Positions 1 through 6,080 are shown, numbered from the stretch's first letter. The stretch: DNA of 8,742 bases from Planctomycetota bacterium (GCA_021106775.1 JAIOTL010000431.1:1-8742); one strand, 5' to 3'. Notes: generated from the letters alone by a model not told the origin. Numbers and translations are program-made.

Positions 1-1
1 C

Positions 2-1534
2 GTTCGAGAAGAAAACGATTTGAAGCACGAAATAGATGCACTGCAATCAGAAATCGTCAGATATGAAGCTGAAATCGCAACCCTAACTGTTGATTTGAAT
101 AAACTTCAACCAGTTAATGAAGAAGAAATTGAAAAGGCTGTCGCTGAACAACAGGATAAAAGTAAAAGATATGATTATGCCGATGCGGAGTTCAAAACTT
201 TGCAACGTGAATATAATAATCTCTCTGAGACTGCTAATTTTCTCGTTAGAAATGTTTTGGATTTTGTTGCGGATTCAGAAATTGACAAGCAAATATTTTC
301 CGCATTAAAATTAGCTATTTCTTTGAAAAGTCAGAAAGTGCAGTTTTGGGGACCGCTTGGTCTGGAAATTGAATTTACTGACGATGACTATATTCCTCTG
401 TTCGGCGATATTCTTTTTCAGTTCATTATTTTTCATAATTTTGACAATGAGATACTTTCCGATATTATTGATGATTTTATTACTAGCAATAATCCGCTAT
501 TAAGCGTGATAGTTTTACCTACAGATTACAAGAATTCATCGGTTGAATCAAAGAATGACAATGCGTTGCACAATATTCTGAAATGCGATAATGATAAGAT
601 ATTTCAATATTTATCTACAAAATATAATGTTATTATTCAAAAAGCTAACGATTTAAATTCAATTCCAGATTTTTTGTATAAACACAAAAATACAAATAAA
701 ATATTGTATTTTCCTGAAAAATACATGTCCATCAACGCTGAAGGTTTGTTTAGTTTTCACAACAAGAATTCAATAGAAAATTATAAAAAGATTCACCAAC
801 ATAAATCTCATGCTTACTCAGAGATTGAAAACGCGTTAGATTCTCTTGATAAAATTAAAATAATCAATCCAAAATTAGACTTGCTCGCTGAAAATGTAAA
901 CGCTTATAATAATGAATATATGCAAATTTCCGCTAAAGTACACGAATTAGAATCAACTAAACAGGCAATTGAAGCACTTACAACAACAATACAGAATAAT
1001 GAATCCGAAATATTTCAAAAGGAAAAATCTCTTGAGTTAAAATTAATAGATAGACAAAATTTGCAGGACAAATTAGATGAAATGTTATCTATTTCCAATA
1101 TTGACGAAGAAATTATTGAATTGGATAATAAGCGTGATGAATTAAATAAGGAAATCGGTAAAATTCAAAATGAACTTATTTCCGTAAGAAACGAATTAAA
1201 TAGAAATAATGTTGCTATCGAACGTGAGGAAACTCTGCAAAACGAAAAGGCAGCAGCAGCTAAAACTTTTGTACCGAAAATACCTACTAACCTTGAATAT
1301 CGAAATGAACCTAACATTAGAAAACAGATTACTGAAATTGAAATTAAGATTAAAAACTTTGACCATCTACCCGCATCATTCGAGCAATATGAGCGAAAAA
1401 AGGCAGAATATGAATCTCATGCTCGCAAATTAAAGCGCACAAAAAAGGTATTTTATGAATTAGCTGAGCGACTCGACCACGAACGCAGCCTTTGGCAAAC
1501 ACAGCTGCAAGATTATATCGACCTCATGATCTAG
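2..1534 (+). CDS. SMC-family ATPase, Smc5-like: coiled coil, hinge and second coiled coil (5' end off window; ends at an in-frame TAG)
   Basis: The frame is open to the left edge, so the TTG at 20 is only an internal codon and the N-terminal head (Walker A) lies outside the window. Counting from that TTG: residues 1-80 are heptad-rich coiled coil; about 105-250 form a globular insert starting FWGPLGLEIEF, placed and worded like the Smc5 hinge; about 255-500 are charged coiled coil broken by a short VPKIPTNLEY stretch. The end (SLWQTQLQDYIDLMI) matches the Smc5 approach to the C-terminal head, but TAG stops the frame at 1532-1534. The same frame resumes at once with head sequence (1538-2014), so the two pieces were one gene. 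SMC proteins of this kind act on DNA in repair and chromosome maintenance; the substrate here is unknown. SMC-family membership is near certain; the Smc5-like assignment is by eye. The body is strikingly AT-rich compared with the head piece. Confidence 0.8.
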   Translation, partial: VREENDLKHEIDALQSEIVRYEAEIATLTVDLNKLQPVNEEEIEKAVAEQQDKSKRYDYADAEFKTLQREYNNLSETANFLVRNVLDFVADSEIDKQIFSALKLAISLKSQKVQFWGPLGLEIEFTDDDYIPLFGDILFQFIIFHNFDNEILSDIIDDFITSNNPLLSVIVLPTDYKNSSVESKNDNALHNILKCDNDKIFQYLSTKYNVIIQKANDLNSIPDFLYKHKNTNKILYFPEKYMSINAEGLFSFHNKNSIENYKKIHQHKSHAYSEIENALDSLDKIKIINPKLDLLAENVNAYNNEYMQISAKVHELESTKQAIEALTTTIQNNESEIFQKEKSLELKLIDRQNLQDKLDEMLSISNIDEEIIELDNKRDELNKEIGKIQNELISVRNELNRNNVAIEREETLQNEKAAAAKTFVPKIPTNLEYRNEPNIRKQITEIEIKIKNFDHLPASFEQYERKKAEYESHARKLKRTKKVFYELAERLDHERSLWQTQLQDYIDLMI

Positions 1535-1537
1535 CTC

Positions 1538-2014
1538 ATGCGCGCGAGTTTCAGCGAACGTTTCTCGCTCATCTGCATTTACCTTAGCGACCCTGAAAAC
1601 ATCAACAAATCCGGTTTGCATATCGAAGCCAGGCATAAACAGGCATTCATCGAAGGGGCAACCAAAATTCGTGGGCTTTCTGGCGGAGAGCGCGGAATCG
1701 TAACCGAAGCATTTATTTTCGCCACACATCTGCTAACTTACTCGCCGTTGCATGTCATTGACGAATTCACCCAACGCATGGATATTTCAACGAAAGAACT
1801 TGCATTCAACATTGCTGTCTCAACCGCCATCCGTGCGCAAAAAATGCGTGAATCGCTTAGTATCGATAAAAATTACACCGAATATGCTTACGACCCGCTT
1901 TTCATCCTTGCTTGTCCTGATACTGCTGGGCTTGACTTCAGCACAAACGACATCTTCGAGCATCTGGTCTGCCTACGCCTTGCTGATGGAAACTCGGACG
2001 TGATAAATAAATAG
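1538..2014 (+). CDS. C-terminal ATPase head of the same Smc5-like gene, separated by the in-frame TAG
   Basis: This frame is identical to that of the upstream piece and begins one codon after its TAG. It carries the SMC head: FSERFS before the head strands, ABC signature LSGGER (residues 47-52 of this piece), Walker B LHVIDE (71-76, with D75 and E76) followed by FTQRMD, and a closing segment (YDPLFILACPDTAGLDF, then LVCLRLADG). The Walker B wording resembles Smc5 (VVDEINQGMD) rather than bacterial Smc (LDEVDAALD), MukB or RecN, and the closing segment parallels the Smc5 end (QYFLITPKLL...). There is no Shine-Dalgarno sequence before the ATG at 1538, so independent translation is doubtful; expression would need readthrough, suppression or reinitiation. 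Without this head the upstream piece cannot form an ATPase site. The stop is TAG at 2012. Base composition is clearly richer in G and C than the preceding 1.4 kb. Confidence 0.75.
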   Translation: MRASFSERFSLICIYLSDPENINKSGLHIEARHKQAFIEGATKIRGLSGGERGIVTEAFIFATHLLTYSPLHVIDEFTQRMDISTKELAFNIAVSTAIRAQKMRESLSIDKNYTEYAYDPLFILACPDTAGLDFSTNDIFEHLVCLRLADGNSDVINK

Positions 2015-2025
2015 AATTTTCGTGG

Positions 2026-2041
2026 AAAATGTGCTAATATT
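2026..2041 (+). promoter_or_regulatory. Probable extended -10 promoter for the DUF4349 gene
   Basis: AAAATGTGCTAATATT contains TGN followed by TAATAT, the layout of an extended -10 element. It lies in the 90-base gap between the SMC head stop and the DUF4349 start. The same 16 bases, with one change, occur at 3591-3606 before the dehydrogenase gene. No good -35 box is visible. The inferred transcript would begin near 2047, giving a leader of about 58 bases. Confidence 0.4.
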
Positions 2042-2104
2042 AGAAACTTGCGAATAATACCAACGTCAAAAACATTAATCGAAATCGAAATATTGGAGGA
2101 AATT

Positions 2105-3025
2105 ATGAATAAAGTTTTGCTCTGGTCAATAATTGGAATCGTTTTTATTGTTCTTCTTTATGCAATCTTAGCGCCAAATATTATGGGTGCGCTTTCAAAA
2201 TCAGCTTCTGATAACACTATTGATGAAAAATGGATGAATTCTAATGGACCTAAAGCTACTTCTGGTGGTGAGATGCCATACGCGGAATGCCCCGCTGAGA
2301 GTGTACAATACGAAATGGATGAAACTCCAAGAGGAACTTTTGTTACAAGTCCTAAAGAATATGCAAATGAATCTGAACCGATGTACGATGCGGATAAACA
2401 AAACGATGTCAGTGAGTCGGAAACACCAGATGACAAAGAACCGCTGCAAACCAACAAAAAATATAAACGGCAGATGATTTACACTGCGGATTATCGGATT
2501 CATGTCAAGGATTTTGAGGTCGGCATCAGCACTGCAAAATCTTTGCTCGCGGATTATCAGGGTTATGTGAACCTGCAGACGAATTCGCGGCTTGTTGTAA
2601 GGGTACCTGCGGAATATTTTGATGATTTCACCAAGGCACTGGAACGTATCGGCAAAGTTATCTCGCGAAATATCAGAGCGGTTGAAGTTACTACGCAATA
2701 TTATGACTTGAAACGCAGGATTGAAGTTTTGGAAGCAAGCATCAAAGCGTGGGAGAAAAAGCGTTTGCTGGTTAAAACCGATGAGGCAATCATTAAAATT
2801 GACCAGATTATCGATAATAAAGTATCGGAATTGGAGGTTTACAAGGGGAAACTACGCGTACTTTCAGACCAGATTTCACGGTCAACAATCACCATAGATT
2901 TCACCATGGACCCTACTCCTGAACCTGCTCTGCCTAGACATAAATACCACGTACCTTACAACTGGATTAGAAATTTGAATCCTGAGCGACTGCTGCCGGA
3001 TTATTCATACACAGATGAAGAATAA
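2105..3025 (+). CDS. Membrane-anchored DUF4349 domain protein
   Basis: 306 residues from the ATG at 2105, chosen because GGAGGA (2095-2100) sits four bases upstream and a hydrophobic anchor begins immediately; the frame is open further 5' but that part has no ribosome site. Layout: one membrane segment (about residues 4-27, WSIIGIVFIVLLYAIL), an acidic Ser/Glu/Asp-rich linker to about 118, then the DUF4349 domain (about 122-268). The domain shows the family's wording: RQMIYTADYRIHVKDF, LVVRVPAEYFDDF, IGKVISRNI, VTTQYYDL, a central coiled coil, and DQISRSTITIDF. There is no lipobox cysteine. DUF4349 proteins commonly carry a second, C-terminal membrane helix; here a short Pro/Tyr-rich tail (ending LLPDYSYTDEE) takes its place. 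The domain should lie outside the cytoplasm. Its role is unknown in the family. The next gene follows after 39 bases and also encodes a membrane-anchored protein. Confidence 0.85.
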   Translation: MNKVLLWSIIGIVFIVLLYAILAPNIMGALSKSASDNTIDEKWMNSNGPKATSGGEMPYAECPAESVQYEMDETPRGTFVTSPKEYANESEPMYDADKQNDVSESETPDDKEPLQTNKKYKRQMIYTADYRIHVKDFEVGISTAKSLLADYQGYVNLQTNSRLVVRVPAEYFDDFTKALERIGKVISRNIRAVEVTTQYYDLKRRIEVLEASIKAWEKKRLLVKTDEAIIKIDQIIDNKVSELEVYKGKLRVLSDQISRSTITIDFTMDPTPEPALPRHKYHVPYNWIRNLNPERLLPDYSYTDEE

Positions 3026-3064
3026 ACAAATGTAAATAATTTTAATAAATATAGGGAGATAAAA

Positions 3065-3550
3065 ATGAAAAAATCTATCTTGATACCGTTTTTTCTCGTA
3101 GTCGTGATCGTTTTGATAATTGTTGCTGTTGCATTAATTAATTATTATGACCTTCCAGAGCTTGATGTGCCTGAAGGATTTATCGTGAAAAAGCATCAGT
3201 ATTATAACGACGATTTCGACGCCTGGTCCGGCGATGACTGTAGAATCGTGATAAATCAGTTTAGAAACATAGATGAAGCACCATTAAGTTACCATGTCGA
3301 GAAAACTAAGCAAAAGCTTACGTTAAATGACAAGTGCATGTTTATTGAGGAGAAGGATTTTACGACAACGAACGGTGATGCTGGGAAATATCTCGTTTTT
3401 GACAAAATGATTGAGCAAGTGATGTACACGTATGTTGTAGGGATTGTCAGCGATGAGAGCATGGTTTATGTGATTGAGTCAATCGGCGAGAAGGAAATAT
3501 TTGCCAAGCGTAAAGTCGATATTCTGAAATCCTTTGATACCCTTAATTGA
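3065..3550 (+). CDS. Small single-pass membrane protein, function unknown
   Basis: 161 residues; the start is set by AGGGAG (3053-3058) six bases before the ATG. MKKS is followed by a long hydrophobic stretch (about residues 5-25, ILIPFFLVVVIVLIIVAVAL), acting as an uncleaved anchor or signal sequence without a lipobox cysteine. The remaining roughly 135 residues form an alpha/beta-looking domain outside the cytoplasm, with alternating hydrophobic strands (DAGKYLVFDK, MYTYVVGIVSDESMVYVIES) and a last helix ending VDILKSFDTLN. That ending and strand pattern loosely recall the PsbP/DcrB-like (DUF1795) fold, a weak hint only. It lies 39 bases after the DUF4349 gene on the same strand and is probably co-transcribed with it. 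I do not recognise the family. Confidence 0.75.
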   Translation: MKKSILIPFFLVVVIVLIIVAVALINYYDLPELDVPEGFIVKKHQYYNDDFDAWSGDDCRIVINQFRNIDEAPLSYHVEKTKQKLTLNDKCMFIEEKDFTTTNGDAGKYLVFDKMIEQVMYTYVVGIVSDESMVYVIESIGEKEIFAKRKVDILKSFDTLN

Positions 3551-3561
3551 CTTGAGATTAC

Positions 3562-3573
3562 ATTCTTCGGAAT
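3562..3573 (+). terminator. Weak hairpin with a C(UUCG)G loop after the small membrane protein gene
   Basis: ATTC-TTCG-GAAT forms a four-base-pair stem closed by the very stable C(UUCG)G tetraloop, 11 bases after the stop codon at 3550. The downstream T tract is poor (TTGATGTTT), so it may be a weak terminator or an RNA 3' end rather than a strong intrinsic terminator. Confidence 0.25.
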
Positions 3574-3590
3574 TTGATGTTTGCTATTGT

Positions 3591-3606
3591 AAAATTTGCT
3601 AATATT
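3591..3606 (+). promoter_or_regulatory. Probable extended -10 promoter for the dehydrogenase gene
   Basis: AAAATTTGCTAATATT differs at one base of 16 from the element at 2026-2041 and again has TGN-TAATAT. A TTGATG at 3574-3579 is too far (20 bases) for a classical -35. Transcription would start near 3612, giving a leader of about 18 bases, just enough for the GGGAGA ribosome site at 3619. Confidence 0.4.
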
Positions 3607-3618
3607 TCATCAAATCTC

Positions 3619-3624
3619 GGGAGA
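3619..3624 (+). promoter_or_regulatory. Ribosome binding site that fixes a TTG start
   Basis: GGGAGA lies five bases before the TTG at 3630. The ATG at 3625 overlaps this gap but is followed by CTT and TGA, so it cannot be the start. TTG is therefore the initiation codon of the dehydrogenase gene. Confidence 0.6.
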
Positions 3625-3629
3625 ATGCT

Positions 3630-4613
3630 TTGAATGTTCTATATTATTCTACACTTGAACCCGATTTGCTTGAAATTCTCAGGCAAAATCTTCTTGATGG
3701 AATTGAGATTGAAAATAAGCTTGCAGATTTAGCTGAGGAAATCCATCAGAATGCTTCTAAATTCGATGTTGTCGTTGGAGTTCGAATACCTCGAGCATTT
3801 CTAGATAATGCCAAGAATCTGAAGTATTTTATTATTCCGTTTGTCGGGATTCCACCTCAGGACATTAAAAATCTTAAGGAGTTAAAACATTTAACAGTTA
3901 TTAACTCGCACTTCAATGCGCTCTACACTGCGGAACATGCATGGGCATTGCTACTTGCATCAGCGAAGAATATTGTAAGAATTCATGCGAAATTGAAAAA
4001 CAATGATTGGACACCGAGATATGAGCATGATTGGAGCATCGGACTTGCTGGTAAGACATTGCTTTTGCTTGGTTACGGCGCAATCGGCAAAGTAATTGCA
4101 AAATTTGCTCGAACTTTCCGATTGAAAGTAATTGTTATCAAAAGAACTGCTGGAAATGATGAAAATATCGATTTTATGGGCAAACAAGAAGATTTGCTCA
4201 AAGTTCTCCCGGATGCAGACTTCATAATCTCAACGCTTCCGGGTTCAAAACTAACGGAAAAGATGCTTTCGCATGCTGAGTTTATAGCAATGAAGGATAG
4301 TGTGCACATCGTCAACGTCGGCAGAGGTCCAGTTATCGACGAGCAAGCACTTTTTGATGGTTTGAAATCTGGGAAAGTTGGCGGTGCAGCAATTGATACA
4401 TGGTGGAATTATCCGAAAACAACTGAAGACCGTACAAACACATGTCCGACTAATTTAGATTTTACACAATTTCAGAATTTTATTTACAGCCCACATCGCG
4501 CATCGCACGTTTTTGGTCGCGAAATTGAGCGCATGATGGACATTGCAGAAATTCTCAACGCAATTCATGCTGGCAGTCCGAAAAACATCGTAAACATCGA
4601 CCGCGGCTACTAA
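3630..4613 (+). CDS. D-isomer-specific 2-hydroxyacid dehydrogenase-like protein
   Basis: 327 residues, a usual length for the family, which interconverts 2-keto acids and D-2-hydroxyacids with NAD(P)H in the cytoplasm. The N-terminal catalytic half includes YTAEHAWALLLA (99-110). The nucleotide-binding fold starts at LAGKTLLLLGYGAIGK (139-154) with GxGxxG at 148-153. R232 in NVGRGPVIDE is the conserved substrate-binding arginine and H289 in SPHRASH the catalytic histidine. Two oddities: the usual DVFxxEP glutamate is replaced in IDTWWNYP (255-262), where tyrosine falls at the glutamate position; and the end of the second strand reads VIVIKRTA with K171/R172 where NAD-dependent members have aspartate, suggesting NADP preference. 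The substrate cannot be deduced. It probably has its own promoter and is monocistronic. Its TAA overlaps, on the other strand, the stop of the dapB remnant. Confidence 0.85.
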   Translation: MNVLYYSTLEPDLLEILRQNLLDGIEIENKLADLAEEIHQNASKFDVVVGVRIPRAFLDNAKNLKYFIIPFVGIPPQDIKNLKELKHLTVINSHFNALYTAEHAWALLLASAKNIVRIHAKLKNNDWTPRYEHDWSIGLAGKTLLLLGYGAIGKVIAKFARTFRLKVIVIKRTAGNDENIDFMGKQEDLLKVLPDADFIISTLPGSKLTEKMLSHAEFIAMKDSVHIVNVGRGPVIDEQALFDGLKSGKVGGAAIDTWWNYPKTTEDRTNTCPTNLDFTQFQNFIYSPHRASHVFGREIERMMDIAEILNAIHAGSPKNIVNIDRGY

Positions 4614-4730
4614 ATTATTGATTCTATGTAATCTCGTTGTGTAAAAGCAGTGGAAATGTAGATTAATGAACCATTTCGTAGCACTGCATAATTGTTCTGG
4701 ATTTTCAGGGTTTGAGAGTGATTATCTTTC
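4610..4730 (-). pseudogene. Decayed remnant of the 3' end of a second dapB
   Basis: The + strand bases 4614-4633 match 5254-5273, the 3' end of intact dapB, at 19 of 20 positions, and CCATTTCG recurs at 4671 and 5310, at equal distance within one base. Read on the minus strand, the remnant gives pieces of the DapB C-terminus in shifting frames: NHSQTLKIQ (DapB SHHAQNREIF), TKWFIN with FYT (DapB AKWLIT with FYT), then RDYIESII and a stop (DapB DDYMESII and stop). Two frameshifts are needed, so this is not a functional gene. It begins where the zinc-ribbon gene ends, so that gene is flanked on both sides by dapB 3' ends in the same orientation. This is either the scar of a tandem duplication of dapB or of a rearrangement involving the zinc-ribbon gene. 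Confidence 0.7.
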
Positions 4731-4997
4731 GAAGGGGTCACGGTCAACGACTGCGCCGCAATATATGCATATTGGATGTTTTCCCATGAGTCTGCGTCCA
4801 CAATGAGGGCAGTTTGTATTTAGCTGTTTGGCAACTTTGCCAGCAAGTTTTCCGTCACGAAGGTCAATGTCCTGAACCATCTTAACAAGGTGTTCGTCAG
4901 TTAATCCGTGTTGCCCTTTGATAAAAGTCCAAAGTGACTCTGTTATCATCATGTGTTTCTCAATATCACACGTGATTGCCTCGTTTTGTGTGCGCAC
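4722..4997 (-). CDS. Coiled-coil/zinc-ribbon protein, uncharacterised (5' part cut off by an in-frame TAA)
   Basis: The open part runs 91 residues from a GTG at 4997, but that start has no convincing ribosome site. In the same frame, sequence continues upstream (AGERASQAAAE) to a TAA at 5031-5033, and beyond it to an ATG at 5096 with a good Shine-Dalgarno, so the true gene is most likely 4722-5096 with one nonsense codon. Visible parts, numbered from the GTG: an amphipathic helix (1-30), GLTDEHLVKMVQDIDLRDGK (31-50), then a zinc ribbon with two pairs of cysteines, CPHC (63-66) and CIYC (77-80). The combination of a coiled coil, an IDLRDGK block and a CxxC/CxxC ribbon recalls unnamed bacterial hypothetical proteins; no function is known to me. 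It lies downstream of dapB on the same strand and abuts the dapB remnant. Confidence 0.6.
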   Translation of the reverse strand: MRTQNEAITCDIEKHMMITESLWTFIKGQHGLTDEHLVKMVQDIDLRDGKLAGKVAKQLNTNCPHCGRRLMGKHPICIYCGAVVDRDPFER

Positions 4998-5030
4998 TTC
5001 CGCAGCAGCTTGAGATGCTCGTTCTCCTGC

Positions 5031-5096
5031 TTACGTTGCTTGCTTTGTCCTAATAATATGCGAGGTACTAGCCATAAACAATCCAGGAATCAGCAT
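5031..5096 (-). pseudogene. 5' coding fragment of the zinc-ribbon gene, ending at the in-frame TAA
   Basis: ATG at 5096 is preceded by AAGGAGA (5102-5108 on the minus strand) with five bases of spacing. It encodes MLIPGLFMASTSHIIRTKQA and one Thr, then TAA, in the same frame as the 4722-4997 reading frame. The short hydrophobic start followed by basic residues suits the N-terminus of the protein. An alternative is a pair of compensating frameshifts, because a second frame here reads QSKQRKQENEHLKLLRK, also coiled-coil-like. Confidence 0.5.
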
Positions 5097-5249
5097 TTCA
5101 TTCTCCTTTTCCTAATGGTAGGTGAATCGTTTCAGTTGTGAATCAAGCAATGGTCAGTTATAAGGACAGTTTTCTGAGAAATGTGAATCAGTGGTGTATT
5201 TTAGTTGTTCATTCCTTAATCCCAACTTCCTGCTCAATTATTGAATATA
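5097..5249. other. Intergenic gap between dapB and the zinc-ribbon gene, with a three-copy GTGAATC motif
   Basis: No gene or RNA is recognised here. GTGAATC occurs three times on the + strand (5122-5128, 5138-5144, 5183-5189). The second and third copies share TGTGAATCA. They lie upstream of the minus-strand zinc-ribbon gene and could be binding sites or chance. No strong terminator follows dapB; TCAATTATTGA near 5235-5245 is a small AT-rich palindrome. Confidence 0.3.
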
Positions 5250-6044
5250 TTATATTATTGATTCCATGTAATCATCGAAGGTGTAGAAACCGGGGGGTTG
5301 AGTGATAAGCCATTTCGCAGCAGCGAGTGCGCCTCGGGCGAAAATTTCTCGATTTTGTGCGTGATGGGAAATCTCAACGATTTCATTCTCCCCAGCAAAC
5401 ATAACCGTATGCTCACCCGGAATTGTTCCACCACGAACCGCGCTGAACCCGATTTCCGCATGCTTCCTCTCACCTGTGTGTCCCTGACGAGCAAAAACAG
5501 CGTTTTCAGAGAAATTTAAACCTGCGCCAAGTGCTGCGGATTCGCCGATTGAAAGTGCGGTACCCGACGGAGCATCAACCTTTTTGCGATGATGGGCTTC
5601 GATGATTTCTATGTCGAAACCTGCTGAATAAAGGATTTTCGCAGCCTGCTTCGTTAATCTTCGCACAACTGCAACGCCCAGACTGTAATTAGTTGAATAC
5701 ATGACCGGAATATTATTTCCAACATCATGCAATGCTTGAATTTGTGTCTCTGATAATCCTGTCGTGCCGGTAAGCAAAGGCACAGACAGTTTTAAGCATT
5801 GTGATAGTAAGCTGTCGAAGGCGACAGGCAAAGTGAAATCAAATATGACTTCAGGCGCGTTTGCAATTTCGGATGTTACAACAATTTCTCCAGGTTTGCC
5901 AAACAGTTGCTCAAAATAATTTTTGCCAACGTTTCCGCTTTCTGCATTTTCAACAGCAGAGACGATTTCATAACCAAAATCCTCCGCCAGCTTACCGATG
6001 AGGATGCCCATGCGTCCAAGAGCCCCATAAATCGCGAGCTTCAT
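5250..6044 (-). CDS. dapB: 4-hydroxy-tetrahydrodipicolinate reductase
   Basis: 264 residues, close to the usual 260-275. It reduces 4-hydroxy-tetrahydrodipicolinate to tetrahydrodipicolinate with NAD(P)H in the cytoplasm, on the route to meso-diaminopimelate for peptidoglycan and to lysine. The N-terminal nucleotide fold shows YGALGRMG (6-13). TGTTG (92-96) and STNYSLGV (117-124) line the cofactor and active site. The signature EAHHRKKVDAPSGTA (149-163) carries the catalytic His151 and Lys155 that match E. coli His159 and Lys163. The C-terminal part has the family's IGFSAVRGGTIPGEHTV and a final FARGALAAAKWL. The start is ATG at 6044 with GGAGGA (6048-6053). It is divergent from the macro gene, and no other lysine-pathway gene is adjacent. 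A decayed copy of its 3' end lies 640 bases downstream. Confidence 0.97.
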   Translation of the reverse strand: MKLAIYGALGRMGILIGKLAEDFGYEIVSAVENAESGNVGKNYFEQLFGKPGEIVVTSEIANAPEVIFDFTLPVAFDSLLSQCLKLSVPLLTGTTGLSETQIQALHDVGNNIPVMYSTNYSLGVAVVRRLTKQAAKILYSAGFDIEIIEAHHRKKVDAPSGTALSIGESAALGAGLNFSENAVFARQGHTGERKHAEIGFSAVRGGTIPGEHTVMFAGENEIVEISHHAQNREIFARGALAAAKWLITQPPGFYTFDDYMESII

Positions 6045-6080
6045 GCTTCCTCCATTATTTATTTCACAATTTTACCGTAA

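Noticed and set aside
1460..1729. 89-residue minus-strand open frame across the amber codon
   Set aside because: It lies wholly opposite the conserved SMC head, has no ribosome site, and its translation matches no motif; it is a shadow of the real gene.
2048..2104. Longer DUF4349 start at the TTG near 2048
   Set aside because: There is no Shine-Dalgarno sequence before it, and it would place polar residues ahead of the membrane anchor; GGAGGA just before the ATG at 2105 decides the start.
2201..2698. 165-residue minus-strand open frame
   Set aside because: It is opposite the DUF4349 gene, whose domain motifs are unambiguous; no supporting start signal or motif is visible.
4610..4801. 63-residue minus-strand protein ending RDYIESII
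   Set aside because: It has no ribosome site, overlaps the zinc-ribbon gene in another frame, and its tail is explained as a frameshifted dapB remnant.
4610..5370. Mobile element bounded by the repeated dapB ends
   Set aside because: The repeats are gene-tail homology rather than terminal inverted repeats, no transposase or integrase is encoded between them, and no target-site duplication is visible.
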